DNA of 64,000 bases. It comes from Woodsholea maritima DSM 17123. GTDB taxonomy: Bacteria; Pseudomonadota; Alphaproteobacteria; Caulobacterales; Maricaulaceae. The stretch spans positions 348,442-412,441 of the forward strand of contig NZ_KB908058.1 in NCBI RefSeq assembly GCF_000382325.1, read 5' to 3'. The notes below the pieces were generated by a model. That model saw only the letters and a list, made by a program, of their open reading frames with translations, did not search any database and was not told the DNA's origin. Each line of letters opens with the position of its first letter. Position 1 is the stretch's first letter. Of this stretch, positions 9,053-17,035 are shown in pieces. Made by a program: the position numbers and the translations under genes.

Positions 9053-10123
9053 ATGAAACTCTCTGATTTTGACTTCGATCTACCCGAAACTTCGATCGCG
9101 CTGCGCCCAGCGCGCCCGCGTGATAGCGCAAAACTATTACATCTTGATGCGGATGGGCGAATAAGTGATCGCGGTGTTCTGGACTTGCCCGAATTGCTGC
9201 AACCGGGCGATCTCCTGGTCTTTAATGATACCCGTGTGATCCCGGCGGCCTTGAGCGCAACACGCCCCGCGCGCGCCGTGGGCGGCGGCGGTGATGTCCA
9301 GGTTGAGATCAATCTTCATAAGCGTGTGGATGAAGCGCGCTGGCGGGCCTTTGCGCGCCCGGGTAAGCGCCTGAAAGAAGGCGATCAGATTGTCTTCAAA
9401 GGCGGGTTGAGCGCACGGGTTGAAGATAAGGCTGAAGGCGGGGATATCGGTCTTATCTTTGATCAATCGGGTACAGACCTAGACCGCGTCATCGTCAGCG
9501 CCGGTGTGCCACCTCTGCCCCCTTATATCGCGTCTAAACGCGCCCCGGATGACGCCGATCTGGAAGATTATCAGACGATTTATGCCGACCCTAACAAGTC
9601 TGGCTCTGTGGCTGCGCCTACGGCGGGCCTGCACTTTACCGATCGTTTGATGCGTGCGCTTAAGGCGCGTGAGGTAAAGCAGGCCCATATCACCTTGCAT
9701 GTCGGGGCGGGGACTTTCCTGCCGGTTAAAACAGAAAACGTCCTGGATCATCAGATGCATGCCGAATGGTATGAGATTGATGAGACGGCCGCCCAGGCCA
9801 TCGCCGAAACCCGCGCGGCCGGTGGGCGCATTATCGCCGTGGGCACCACGGCCCTTCGTAGCCTGGAAAGCGCCGCGGATGAGGCGGGCCATATTGTCGC
9901 CCATTCACGCGAGACTTCGATCTTCATAACGCCAGGCTATCGATTTAAATGTGTCGACGCTTTGATGACGAATTTCCACCTGCCCAAATCGACGCTCTTC
10001 ATGCTGGTGAGCGCATTTTGCGGGCTGGATAAAATGCAACAGGCCTATGGCCACGCGATTGCCGGGGGCTATCGCTTTTTTTCTTATGGCGATTCCAGCT
10101 TGCTAGAGCGCGAGCGCTCCTAA
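9053..10123 (+). CDS. queA: S-adenosylmethionine:tRNA ribosyltransferase-isomerase
   Basis: QueA transfers and rearranges the ribose of S-adenosylmethionine onto preQ1 in tRNA (Asp, Asn, His, Tyr), giving epoxyqueuosine. The 356-residue product has the usual length and family motifs: MKLSDFDFDLPETSIALRP at the N-terminus, LLVFNDTRVIPA, SVAAPTAGLHFT, LHVGAGTFLPVK and NFHLPKSTLFMLVSAF near the end. It acts after the transglycosylase Tgt, whose gene lies 650 bases downstream on the same strand. Its promoter probably lies in the 84 bases shared with the divergent EEP gene. A small exported protein gene on the opposite strand separates queA from tgt. Confidence 0.97.
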   Translation: MKLSDFDFDLPETSIALRPARPRDSAKLLHLDADGRISDRGVLDLPELLQPGDLLVFNDTRVIPAALSATRPARAVGGGGDVQVEINLHKRVDEARWRAFARPGKRLKEGDQIVFKGGLSARVEDKAEGGDIGLIFDQSGTDLDRVIVSAGVPPLPPYIASKRAPDDADLEDYQTIYADPNKSGSVAAPTAGLHFTDRLMRALKAREVKQAHITLHVGAGTFLPVKTENVLDHQMHAEWYEIDETAAQAIAETRAAGGRIIAVGTTALRSLESAADEAGHIVAHSRETSIFITPGYRFKCVDALMTNFHLPKSTLFMLVSAFCGLDKMQQAYGHAIAGGYRFFSYGDSSLLERERS

Positions 10124-10142
10124 GGCATCAAAGATCTGAGGC

Positions 10143-10538
10143 TTAGTGGCGCGGGCGTGGGCGCGGATTGGGCGTGGCGTTGACGACCCATTGCGGTGTG
10201 AGTGCGGGCTCGCTCTCCACCGCTGCGCCGGTCTCTTGATGTGCACCCGGAGCGCAGCCCCAGCGGGTGCGCGTCTGGCGCTCAATGATCTGCGGCTCAG
10301 CGCCGCTCTGATGGCTCACAATGACCACACGCTGGCGCATTTCGAAACGCGCTTCACCGGCACCATTTTCAACGCACTGGGCTTGATCTACAGGCAGGGC
10401 GTCAGGGGTGTGCAAGGTCTCATTGGGGGCTTGAAGGGTGATAGGCTTGGCGCTCGGCTTCGCCGTCTCGCCTTGAACGGGACTGGCCTGCAACAGAGCA
10501 AGGCTGGTGGCGACAAGATGTAAAGAGACCGCGATCAT
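10143..10538 (-). CDS. Hypothetical small exported protein
   Basis: A 131-residue protein with a probable signal peptide (MIAVSLHLVATSLALLQASPVQG) and no family I recognise. The mature part has two cysteines (AQCVEN and RWGCAPG) that could pair, a short basic strand (FEMRQRVVIV), and a Pro/Arg-rich end (NPRPRPRH). AAGGAG lies ten bases before the start. It is inserted on the minus strand between queA and tgt and reads towards queA. Its reality rests on the signal peptide and the ribosome-binding site, so confidence is moderate. Confidence 0.6.
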   Translation of the reverse strand: MIAVSLHLVATSLALLQASPVQGETAKPSAKPITLQAPNETLHTPDALPVDQAQCVENGAGEARFEMRQRVVIVSHQSGAEPQIIERQTRTRWGCAPGAHQETGAAVESEPALTPQWVVNATPNPRPRPRH

Positions 10539-10686
10539 CCGCGCGTCGCTCCTTCATGTGATGCTCCCCAGCACGTTCAATATGTGCCAGAGCCAAGATG
10601 AGCGCAAGGTGAACACACGCCCAGTTCTGCCATGGTAATAAGGTTTTATGCATCATTTGGGCCAAATTAAGGGCAGGGGTTTGTTT

Positions 10687-10715
10687 TTGACAATGTGATT
10701 ATGGGCTTGAAGAAT
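10687..10715 (+). promoter_or_regulatory. Candidate sigma-70-type promoter of tgt
   Basis: TTGACA at 10687-10692 is a perfect -35. Seventeen bases later AAGAAT (10710-10715) could serve as a -10, though it matches only half of the consensus. The start codon is 60 bases further on. Confidence 0.45.
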
Positions 10716-10775
10716 GGGGCCAAGTGGTGTTTTCCACGGGGCCTTCAGATTTGCCAAGAAAGTGATGAATAGACC

Positions 10776-11909
10776 ATGGCCGTTTTCCCCTTTCAGATTC
10801 ACGCCAGTGAAGGCGCGGCGCGCACAGGTGTCTTGAAAACTGCGCGCGGGGATATCCGCACGCCGGCCTTTATGCCGGTGGGCACGGCCGCCACGGTCAA
10901 AGCGCTGTATCCTGAACAGGTTCGAGAGGCCGGGGCCGACATCATTTTGGGCAATACCTATCACTTGATGCTGCGCCCTGGGGGCGAGCGGATGAAGCGC
11001 CTGGGGGGCTTACACAGCTTTATGCGCTGGCCTGGCCCGATCCTAACGGATTCGGGCGGCTTCCAGGTGTGGTCGCTCTCATCCTTGCGCAAAATGACGG
11101 AAGAGGGCGTGGAGTTTAAGAGCCATCTGGATGGCTCCTCCTATATGCTCTCGCCTGAGCGCTCGATTGAACTGCAGGCCGAGCTTTTGGGCGCAGATAT
11201 TTCGATGCAGCTTGATGAATGTACCGCCTATCCATGTCCGCGCGATGATGCGGCCAAGTCGATGGAATTGTCTTTGCGCTGGGCGCAGCGCTCGAAAGAG
11301 GCGTTTGGTGAGCGCGAAACCCAGACCTTGTTCGGTATTGTCCAAGGCTCGGTTTATCCTGATCTGCGCCAAGCCTCTGCCCAGGGCTTACAAGAGATTG
11401 GCTTTGGCGGCTATGCCATTGGTGGCCTGGCGGTCGGTGAGGGATTTGAGAAAATGTGTGAAGTTTTAGACTTCACCACGCCGCATCTGCCCAGCGAGCG
11501 TCCGCGCTATTTAATGGGTGTGGGTAAGCCGATTGATCTGGTTGAAGCGGTCGCGCGCGGCGTGGACATGTTTGATTGCGTGATGCCCACGCGTTCGGGT
11601 CGTCATGGTCAGGCCTGGTCGGATTTCGGGCCGATCAATGTGAAAAACGCCCGCTTTGCTGAGGATTTAGAGCCTTTGGATCCAAGCTTGAATTGCGCGG
11701 CCAGCCGTGATTATTCCAAAGCCTATCTGCACCATCTGGTGCGTGCAGGCGAATATCTCGCCGCCATGCTCTTATCCTGGCACAATACTGCTTATTATCA
11801 GAATTTGATGGCCCGGATGCGCGCGGCTATCGCTGAGGGGCAGTTTGAAACCTTCCGCAAGGATTTCCACGCCAAATGGTATAGCGAAGGCGAGGAGGGC
11901 GCGGAGTAA
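10776..11909 (+). CDS. tgt: tRNA-guanine(34) transglycosylase with altered zinc site
   Basis: Tgt exchanges guanine 34 of target tRNAs for preQ1, the entry step of queuosine on tRNA. The 377-residue product has the catalytic signatures [12 protein letters not shown] (Asp for base recognition), [13 protein letters not shown], and [18 protein letters not shown] with the nucleophilic Asp. In E. coli Tgt the zinc ligands are three Cys in the pattern CxCxxC plus a His (EC-DC-YTC, then HNLRYY). Here the same position reads [18 protein letters not shown], so the first Cys is Leu and the third is Ser. The middle Cys and the His (SWHNTAYY) remain. The protein is otherwise full length and conserved. 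It may bind zinc differently or not at all. Confidence 0.95.
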   Translation: MAVFPFQIHASEGAARTGVLKTARGDIRTPAFMPVGTAATVKALYPEQVREAGADIILGNTYHLMLRPGGERMKRLGGLHSFMRWPGPILTDSGGFQVWSLSSLRKMTEEGVEFKSHLDGSSYMLSPERSIELQAELLGADISMQLDECTAYPCPRDDAAKSMELSLRWAQRSKEAFGERETQTLFGIVQGSVYPDLRQASAQGLQEIGFGGYAIGGLAVGEGFEKMCEVLDFTTPHLPSERPRYLMGVGKPIDLVEAVARGVDMFDCVMPTRSGRHGQAWSDFGPINVKNARFAEDLEPLDPSLNCAASRDYSKAYLHHLVRAGEYLAAMLLSWHNTAYYQNLMARMRAAIAEGQFETFRKDFHAKWYSEGEEGAE

Positions 11910-11931
11910 ACCGCGCTCAAGCCTTAGAGAC

Positions 11932-12546
11932 TTAGGTTTCAGGCGTATGCTCGCCTTGGGTGAGGCCATAAGTCTCAAACGCTTCGACCAGCACATCGCG
12001 CTCACACCCATAGCCATCGAAGAGCCCGCGTAGATAGGCGCGGCGTTTGAGGGCAAGCTCGCGTTCGCGGCGCGCTTCGGCTTCGATCTCACCGGCGCGT
12101 CCAATAAAGCGGATGATCGGGCGGGCGGGGTTTAATCCGACAATCGTTGAGTGGTAGGCATCGCGCGCCGCATCGCCGGCCATCTCTGGCGCGTCACTGG
12201 CAAAGTCACGTCCCTTATCGACCAGGCTGCGATCATCTTCGGGCTCTTCGCTGGGCGGCGGGGGCGGGGCCTCGCGGTCTGCGCCCAAAATGGCGGTCAG
12301 GCGCGCAATGTCGCGCGCCGTGGTCGAGCATCGCCGCCGCGCACCCTCCCCGCCATAGGGGGTGGGCACAGTGTCATCGCCTTCTTCAATGGTGATCATG
12401 CCTGGACGCTCTCGCGCCAGGCCCAAGGCGTCGCTCGCCGCGCTTTGGGTTTGCGTGAAGCCAGAGCGAATGGGCGCACCAACCTGACCCGTGGTGGCGC
12501 AGGCGCTAAGGCACAGAATCGGAAGGATCACTAAGACTTGTTTCAT
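11932..12546 (-). CDS. Hypothetical lipoprotein with charged helical region
   Basis: A 204-residue lipoprotein: signal sequence MKQVLVILPILCLSACATTG with a clear LSAC lipobox. The mature part contains an acidic, Pro-rich linker (PPPPPSEEPEDDRSLVDK) and a long charged helix (AGEIEAEARRERELALKRRA). Two further cysteines lie near residue 68 (RRRCSTT) and near the C-terminus (GYGCERDV). No family was recognised. It reads towards tgt and is separated from it by 22 bases. The next feature upstream is tRNA-Lys on the other strand. Confidence 0.75.
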   Translation of the reverse strand: MKQVLVILPILCLSACATTGQVGAPIRSGFTQTQSAASDALGLARERPGMITIEEGDDTVPTPYGGEGARRRCSTTARDIARLTAILGADREAPPPPPSEEPEDDRSLVDKGRDFASDAPEMAGDAARDAYHSTIVGLNPARPIIRFIGRAGEIEAEARRERELALKRRAYLRGLFDGYGCERDVLVEAFETYGLTQGEHTPET

Positions 12547-12631
12547 GCTTGCTATCCTATTCTTTTTTTGTGGTCCTTTTGCGGCAAAATCAGGCTACTG
12601 CAAAGAGATAAAAAAGATGCTGCTGGGTGGC

Positions 12632-12658
12632 TTGACCGTTACTGATTCCGCCTATAGG
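12632..12658 (+). promoter_or_regulatory. Candidate promoter of tRNA-Lys
   Basis: TTGACC (12632-12637) and TATAGG (12653-12658) are 15 bases apart and end 21 bases before the mature 5' end of tRNA-Lys. The spacing is slightly short but the position fits a stable-RNA promoter. Confidence 0.5.
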
Positions 12659-12679
12659 TTCCGCGCCTCTTCGCAAGGG

Positions 12680-12755
12680 GAGCCGATAGCTCAGCTGGTA
12701 GAGCAACTGACTTTTAATCAGTAGGTCCAGGGTTCGAATCCCTGTCGGCTCACCA
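12680..12755 (+). tRNA. tRNA-Lys (anticodon TTT)
   Basis: Complete cloverleaf of 76 bases including an encoded CCA. The acceptor stem is GAGCCGA with TCGGCTC. The anticodon loop CTTTTAA is closed by ACTGA and TCAGT. The T arm is CAGGG-TTCGAAT-CCCTG. Confidence 0.98.
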
Positions 12756-12851
12756 TCCTTTCCCAGAATATTAAACGTTGATGTTTAAGGGATTAGGATG
12801 GTATCGGGCTCGAGTGAAATCTCCAAATCTTGTGTATAAATGTGTGGGTGC

Positions 12852-12879
12852 ACGAACAATGTTGTTCGTAGGCTATAAT
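12852..12879 (+). promoter_or_regulatory. Promoter with overlapping palindromic operator upstream of the CoA-transferase
   Basis: A perfect -10 TATAAT lies at 12874-12879. The spacer is filled by the exact palindrome ACGAACAA-TG-TTGTTCGT (12852-12869). The -35 position (about 12851-12856) is non-consensus and lies inside the palindrome. This suggests a regulator bound over the -35 region. The transcript would carry about 125 bases of leader before the start at 13012. Confidence 0.6.
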
Positions 12880-13011
12880 GTACTTTAGCTGCTCTTTGAG
12901 CCGCCTCCTCGTAAAATCTTTTTATGACGCTGAGAGCTGTGTGCTCGCACTGGACCGGTTCGCGCGCGATGGTCCATAACTGTGAGGTCTCAAATAAGAT
13001 CGAGGGATCAG

Positions 13012-14223
13012 ATGACCGGAGCGCTCAGCCATATTCGGGTTTTGGATTTATCGCGGGTTCTGGCCGGGCCGTGGTGTGCGCAGATCCTGGGTGATCTTGG
13101 CGCAGATGTCATCAAGGTCGAAAACCCCAAAACCGGTGATGATACGCGCGGTTGGGGCCCACCCTTTCTAACCGATGAGGCGGGAGCGCGCGCGGATGCG
13201 GCCTATTATCTGTGTGCGAACCGGAATAAGCGCGCGATCGCAGTTGATATTACCACCCCTGAGGGCCAAGAGATTATTATCGCGCTCGCCAAGATCAGCG
13301 ATGTGGTGATCGAGAATTTCAAAACCGGTGGGCTTAAAAAATATGGCCTCGATTATGAGGGGCTGAAGGCCCACAACAAAGACCTGATTTATTGCTCGAT
13401 CACCGGCTTTGGCCAAAATGGTCCTTTGGCGCATGCACCGGGCTATGACTATCTCATTCAGGCCATGGGCGGACTGATGTCGGTCACGGGGCAGGGCGCA
13501 CCGGTTAAGGTGGGCGTTCCGGTCGTTGATCTCTTCACCGGGGTCTATGCCTCTAACGCCATTATGGCGGCCTTGATTGCGCGCGATCAGGGCATGGGGG
13601 GGCAGCATATTGATATGGCGCTTTTTGATGTGCAGCTCGCCATGCTGGCCAATCAGGCCAGCAATTATCTGGTCAGTGGTGGTGTGCCCCAGCCTTTGGG
13701 CAATGCGCACCCCAATATTGTGCCGTATCAGAATTTCCCCACGGCCGACCGCGAGATTATCGTCGCGGTGGGCAATGATCGCCAGTTCGCAGCTTTCGCT
13801 CAGGTTCTGGGATGTGAGGACTGGGCCAAGGATCCGCGCTTTAAAACGAATGCGGCAAGGGTTGAGAATCGCGATGTCCTTACCGGGATGATCGCACAGA
13901 GTTTGAAGGCGGGCGAAAGTGGGGTTTGGCTGGACAAGCTGTCAAAGGCGGGAATTCCGTGTGGGCCGATCAATTCTGTCAAAGCCGCTTTCGATGAAGC
14001 GCAGGCCAAAGCGCGTGGTGCACAAATCGAAATTCCCGTTACGGGTGTAGGGCCTGTACCAGGTGTAGCGAATCCAATTCATATGAGTGTTACCCCGCCA
14101 CACTATCGCCTGGGCCCGCCGCGTTTTGCAGAGCATACCGCTGAGGTACTGCAGAAGATGCTGAATTGGGATGATAAAAAGATTGCGCAGCTTCGTCAAT
14201 CTGGGGCAATTGTGGAGTTATGA
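13012..14223 (+). CDS. Class III CoA-transferase (CaiB/BaiF family)
   Basis: Transfers CoA between carboxylic acids, or acts as a CoA-ester racemase or isomerase; the substrate cannot be read from sequence. The 403-residue product has the family N-terminus GALSHIRVLDLSRVLAGPWC, the segment DVVIENFKTGG, and HAPGYDYLIQAMGGLMSVTG, where Asp146 is the expected catalytic aspartate. The C-terminal half reads NAHPNIVPYQNFPTADREI, typical of CaiB-like transferases. The start at 13012 is preferred over one 30 bases upstream because GAGGGA lies six bases before it and the protein then aligns with the family N-terminus. It stands alone behind the promoter at 12852. No CoA-ligase or dehydrogenase gene is adjacent. 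Confidence 0.93.
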   Translation: MTGALSHIRVLDLSRVLAGPWCAQILGDLGADVIKVENPKTGDDTRGWGPPFLTDEAGARADAAYYLCANRNKRAIAVDITTPEGQEIIIALAKISDVVIENFKTGGLKKYGLDYEGLKAHNKDLIYCSITGFGQNGPLAHAPGYDYLIQAMGGLMSVTGQGAPVKVGVPVVDLFTGVYASNAIMAALIARDQGMGGQHIDMALFDVQLAMLANQASNYLVSGGVPQPLGNAHPNIVPYQNFPTADREIIVAVGNDRQFAAFAQVLGCEDWAKDPRFKTNAARVENRDVLTGMIAQSLKAGESGVWLDKLSKAGIPCGPINSVKAAFDEAQAKARGAQIEIPVTGVGPVPGVANPIHMSVTPPHYRLGPPRFAEHTAEVLQKMLNWDDKKIAQLRQSGAIVEL

Positions 14224-14433
14224 ATGGCATTTAGGCCACAAATGTGTGTCTAAAAAGAAACTCGGAACCAATCATTCGTATGCGCGTTATGATAAGTATG
14301 GTCTTCGCGATTAAAATGCGCTATGGCCATGTCCGGGAGCCATTTTCTTGGTTCTTTTGTGGTGTGCAAACGGCTTGCACGCCATTTGCTAACTCTACAC
14401 GAAGGGGGCGGTTCCGCTCCCGGAGGGGGAAAT

Positions 14434-15489
14434 ATGAAGAAACAGCTACTCGCGGCAACCGCCGTTGGAGCGCTTCTCGCCGTCCCGTCCTTCGCGGCGG
14501 CGGATGAGGGCTGGTATGTAAAAGGTGCCATCGGTTACGGTGCACCTGGCGATACTGACGTCACCGGTTCTTTGAACGGCGAAATCAACGGTGAGGGCGA
14601 TCTTCGTGAAGCCTTGGCCGTCGGTTACAGCTGGGCCAACAATTTCCGTTTGGAAACTGAAGTGGCTCACCGCTTCAACGATACCGGCGCTGTAGGTAAC
14701 TATCCTAACAGCACGAGCGATTTGCATTCTTGGGCCATCATGTTGAACGGTCTTTATGACTTCAACGAAGGCTCTTGGTGGCGTCCATACGTCGGTGCAG
14801 GTATCGGTTGGGTGCGTTCTGACGCCTCAATCCAAGGCTTCAACCAAGCCTCTTCTGGTACGTTCGTTAATATCGACGACAAAGACAACGCCTTGGCATA
14901 CCAGCTGATCGCGGGTATCGGCTGGCACTTGACCCAGAACTTGGTTCTCGACACCGAATACCGTTACTTTGCCCACAAAGACACCAATTATGGTGGTGTT
15001 AAAGTAGACGGCGTTGGCGGTCACGAGGCATGGTTGGGTCTGCGCTACAGCTTTGCTGAGCCTGCAGCTCCGCCTCCACCACCGCCTCCTCCGCCACCAC
15101 CACCTCCTCCGCCACCACCACCACCTCCTCCTCCACCTGCTGCTGTATGTGAAGATGCTGGTTTCGTGGTGTACTTCGGTTGGGACCAATCTGCGCTGAC
15201 CGATCAGGCCCGCGCTGTGATCAACCAAGCCGTACGTGAAGCCCGTGATTGCGGTGTGGCGTCTGTCACGATCGCCGGTCACGCTGACCGTTCTGGTGCT
15301 CAAGGCTACAACGTCCGTCTGTCAGAGCGTCGCGCTCAGGCTGTCCGTGACGAGTTGGTTCGCTTGGGCGTACCTGGCGGTGCCGTGTCTCTGGAAGCCT
15401 TCGGTGAGAGCCGTCCTGCTGTTGAGACCCGTGACGGTGTTCGCGAGCCTCTGAACCGCCGTGCAGAAGTAACTATTGACCTGCGTTAA
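14434..15489 (+). CDS. OmpA-type outer-membrane protein with 23-proline hinge
   Basis: Outer-membrane beta-barrel tethered to peptidoglycan. The 351-residue precursor has a signal peptide (MKKQLLAATAVGALLAVPSF, cleavage near AAADEG). About 190 residues of eight-strand-type barrel follow (GWYVKGAIGYGAPGDTDV, YVGAGIGWVRSD, LGLRYSF). Then come 23 consecutive prolines (15070-15138) and an OmpA C-terminal domain with the peptidoglycan-binding signature VTIAGHADRSGAQGYNVRLS. The start at 14434 is fixed by GGAGGGGG and the signal peptide; an in-frame ATG at 14323 would bury it. Codon use is strongly biased (few rare codons), as expected for a very abundant protein. A strong terminator follows. Confidence 0.95.
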   Translation: MKKQLLAATAVGALLAVPSFAAADEGWYVKGAIGYGAPGDTDVTGSLNGEINGEGDLREALAVGYSWANNFRLETEVAHRFNDTGAVGNYPNSTSDLHSWAIMLNGLYDFNEGSWWRPYVGAGIGWVRSDASIQGFNQASSGTFVNIDDKDNALAYQLIAGIGWHLTQNLVLDTEYRYFAHKDTNYGGVKVDGVGGHEAWLGLRYSFAEPAAPPPPPPPPPPPPPPPPPPPPPPPAAVCEDAGFVVYFGWDQSALTDQARAVINQAVREARDCGVASVTIAGHADRSGAQGYNVRLSERRAQAVRDELVRLGVPGGAVSLEAFGESRPAVETRDGVREPLNRRAEVTIDLR

Positions 15490-15524
15490 TTTGTAGGTCC
15501 GGTTCTTCCGGCGACTAAAAGTTT

Positions 15525-15557
15525 GGCCCGAAGCGTTTCGCTTCGGGCCTTTCTTTT
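15525..15557 (+). terminator. Strong intrinsic terminator of the OmpA-type gene
   Basis: Perfect 11-base stem (GGCCCGAAGCG and CGCTTCGGGCC) with a TTT loop, followed by TTTCTTTT. Confidence 0.93.
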
Positions 15558-15625
15558 GGCCGGACATCTGTCTGCGTCACGCAAGAAACTCTCTTTGAAA
15601 TGATATTTTTAAAAGCTTTCATCGC

Positions 15626-15699
15626 GTTTGCTTGACCCCAAAGCGGGGAAGGCGCAAACAAGGATCATAACGAGTGTGGCGACACGTATCGCCCGACAC
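15626..15699 (+). promoter_or_regulatory. Structured 5' leader before the Cys/Met PLP enzyme gene
   Basis: Two nested or consecutive helices can form. The first has GTTTGC (15626-15631) with GCAAAC (15654-15659) around an inner CCCC/GGGG stem. The second has GTGT-GCGA (15674-15682) with TCGC-ACAC (15689-15699). They lie just before GGGAGG and the start at 15723. A riboswitch or attenuator is possible, but I could not match it to a named class. Confidence 0.35.
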
Positions 15700-15722
15700 A
15701 TCTCTTCCAAGGGAGGATCCAG

Positions 15723-17012
15723 ATGAGCAAGCCAGATAAAACCTACCGTAAGCGCGCCCTGGGTGATCATGTCTTATCGCCTGAGACGATGATGATGAGC
15801 TATGGCTTTGATCCCAAACTGTCTGAGGGCTCGATCAAGCCTCCGGTATTTCTAACCTCCACCTTTGCCTATGCCAGCGCGGAAGAAGGCGCAGCCTTTT
15901 TCCGGGTGATGGGCGGTCGCGCCCAGGCCGGCGATCCTGAAACCGCTGGGCTTCTCTATTCGCGCTTTAACAATCCCAATATGGAAGTCTTGGAAGATCG
16001 CCTCACCTTATTTGATAAGGCTGAAGATGCGGTGGTGTTTTCCTCAGGGATGTCGGCGATTTCAACTGCCATCATGGCCCATTCCAAAGCGGGCGATGTG
16101 GTGTTGCATTCCACTCCGCTTTATGGCGGGACCGAAACCATGATCCGTAATGTGCTGCCCAATTACGCGATTGCCCAAGTGGAATTCGTTGCCATGGCCC
16201 CAGAGGCCGAGGTGAAAAAGGCGATGGAGGAGGCTCTCACCCAGGGCCGGATTTCGGTCATCATGGCTGAAAGCCCCACCAACCCGACCAATGAAATCGT
16301 CGATTTCGCTTTGTTGGTGGCCTTAGCTGATGAGATTGAGCAGCGCCAAGGCCATCGCCCGATCATTATGATTGATAATACGTTTTTAGGGCCCATCGCT
16401 CAGCATCCCTTAGAGCAGGGCATTGATATGGTGCTCTACTCGCTAACCAAATATGTCGGCGGGCATTCTGATTTGGTGGCGGGCGCGGCCTTGGGCTCTG
16501 ATGCCGTGATGGCCCCCGTGCGCAAGCTTCGCTCCGCCATTGGCACCAATTTGGACCCACATTCGTGCTGGATGTTGCTGCGCAGTCTGGAGACGGTCAA
16601 AATCCGTATGGAGGCCGCGTTTAATTCTGCCCGCATCGTCGCGGAATTTTTGCGCGATCACCCGAAAGTGCAAAAAGTGCGCTATCTGGGCTTTTTGGAA
16701 GAGGGCTCGCGTGACCACACCCTTCATACCCGCCAAGCCACTATGAATGGATCGACCTTTGCCTTTGACATTAAAGGCGGGGAGGATGCGGCCTTCCGCT
16801 TCCAAAATGCCTTGAAAGTCATCAAGCTGGCGGTGTCTTTGGGCGGGACCGAATCGCTGATCTCCCATCCGGGCAGCACGACCCATTCCGGTGTTGATCC
16901 ACTGCTGCGCGCGCGCTTGGGCTTTGATCCGGGCATGGTGCGTTTATCGGTGGGCCTTGAAAACCCGCAAGATATTATCGCTGATCTCAATCAGGCGCTT
17001 GAGCACGCCTAA
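15723..17012 (+). CDS. Cys/Met-metabolism PLP enzyme (cystathionine gamma-synthase/lyase family)
   Basis: PLP-dependent enzyme of 429 residues in the family of cystathionine gamma-synthase, cystathionine gamma-lyase and methionine gamma-lyase. Motifs: YSRFNNPNMEVLEDRL near the substrate site, VVFSSGMSAISTAIMAHSKA (PLP phosphate binding), IMAESPTNPTNEIVD, IMIDNTFLGPIAQHPLEQG, and YSLTKYVGGHSDLVAGA with the PLP lysine at residue 243. The N-terminus is about 30 residues longer than in typical members. Whether it makes or breaks C-S bonds cannot be decided. GGGAGG precedes the ATG. It lies directly before the M20 hydrolase and ast genes on the same strand, so it may belong to the same amino-acid catabolic transcript. 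Confidence 0.9.
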   Translation: MSKPDKTYRKRALGDHVLSPETMMMSYGFDPKLSEGSIKPPVFLTSTFAYASAEEGAAFFRVMGGRAQAGDPETAGLLYSRFNNPNMEVLEDRLTLFDKAEDAVVFSSGMSAISTAIMAHSKAGDVVLHSTPLYGGTETMIRNVLPNYAIAQVEFVAMAPEAEVKKAMEEALTQGRISVIMAESPTNPTNEIVDFALLVALADEIEQRQGHRPIIMIDNTFLGPIAQHPLEQGIDMVLYSLTKYVGGHSDLVAGAALGSDAVMAPVRKLRSAIGTNLDPHSCWMLLRSLETVKIRMEAAFNSARIVAEFLRDHPKVQKVRYLGFLEEGSRDHTLHTRQATMNGSTFAFDIKGGEDAAFRFQNALKVIKLAVSLGGTESLISHPGSTTHSGVDPLLRARLGFDPGMVRLSVGLENPQDIIADLNQALEHA

Positions 17013-17035
17013 ACCCTAAAAGATAATAGATTTTT

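Noticed and set aside
12852..12869. LexA-type SOS box upstream of the CoA-transferase
   Set aside because: The site is GAAC-N6-GTTC. Alphaproteobacterial LexA uses the direct repeat GTTC-N7-GTTC and the Gram-positive box has four spacer bases, so neither fits.
14323..14433. 37-residue N-terminal extension of the OmpA-type protein
   Set aside because: It would hide the signal peptide; GGAGGGGG directly precedes the ATG at 14434.
15626..15699. Named SAM-II or SAH riboswitch
   Set aside because: Helices are present but I could not match the conserved loop sequences of these classes, so only an unnamed structured leader is reported.
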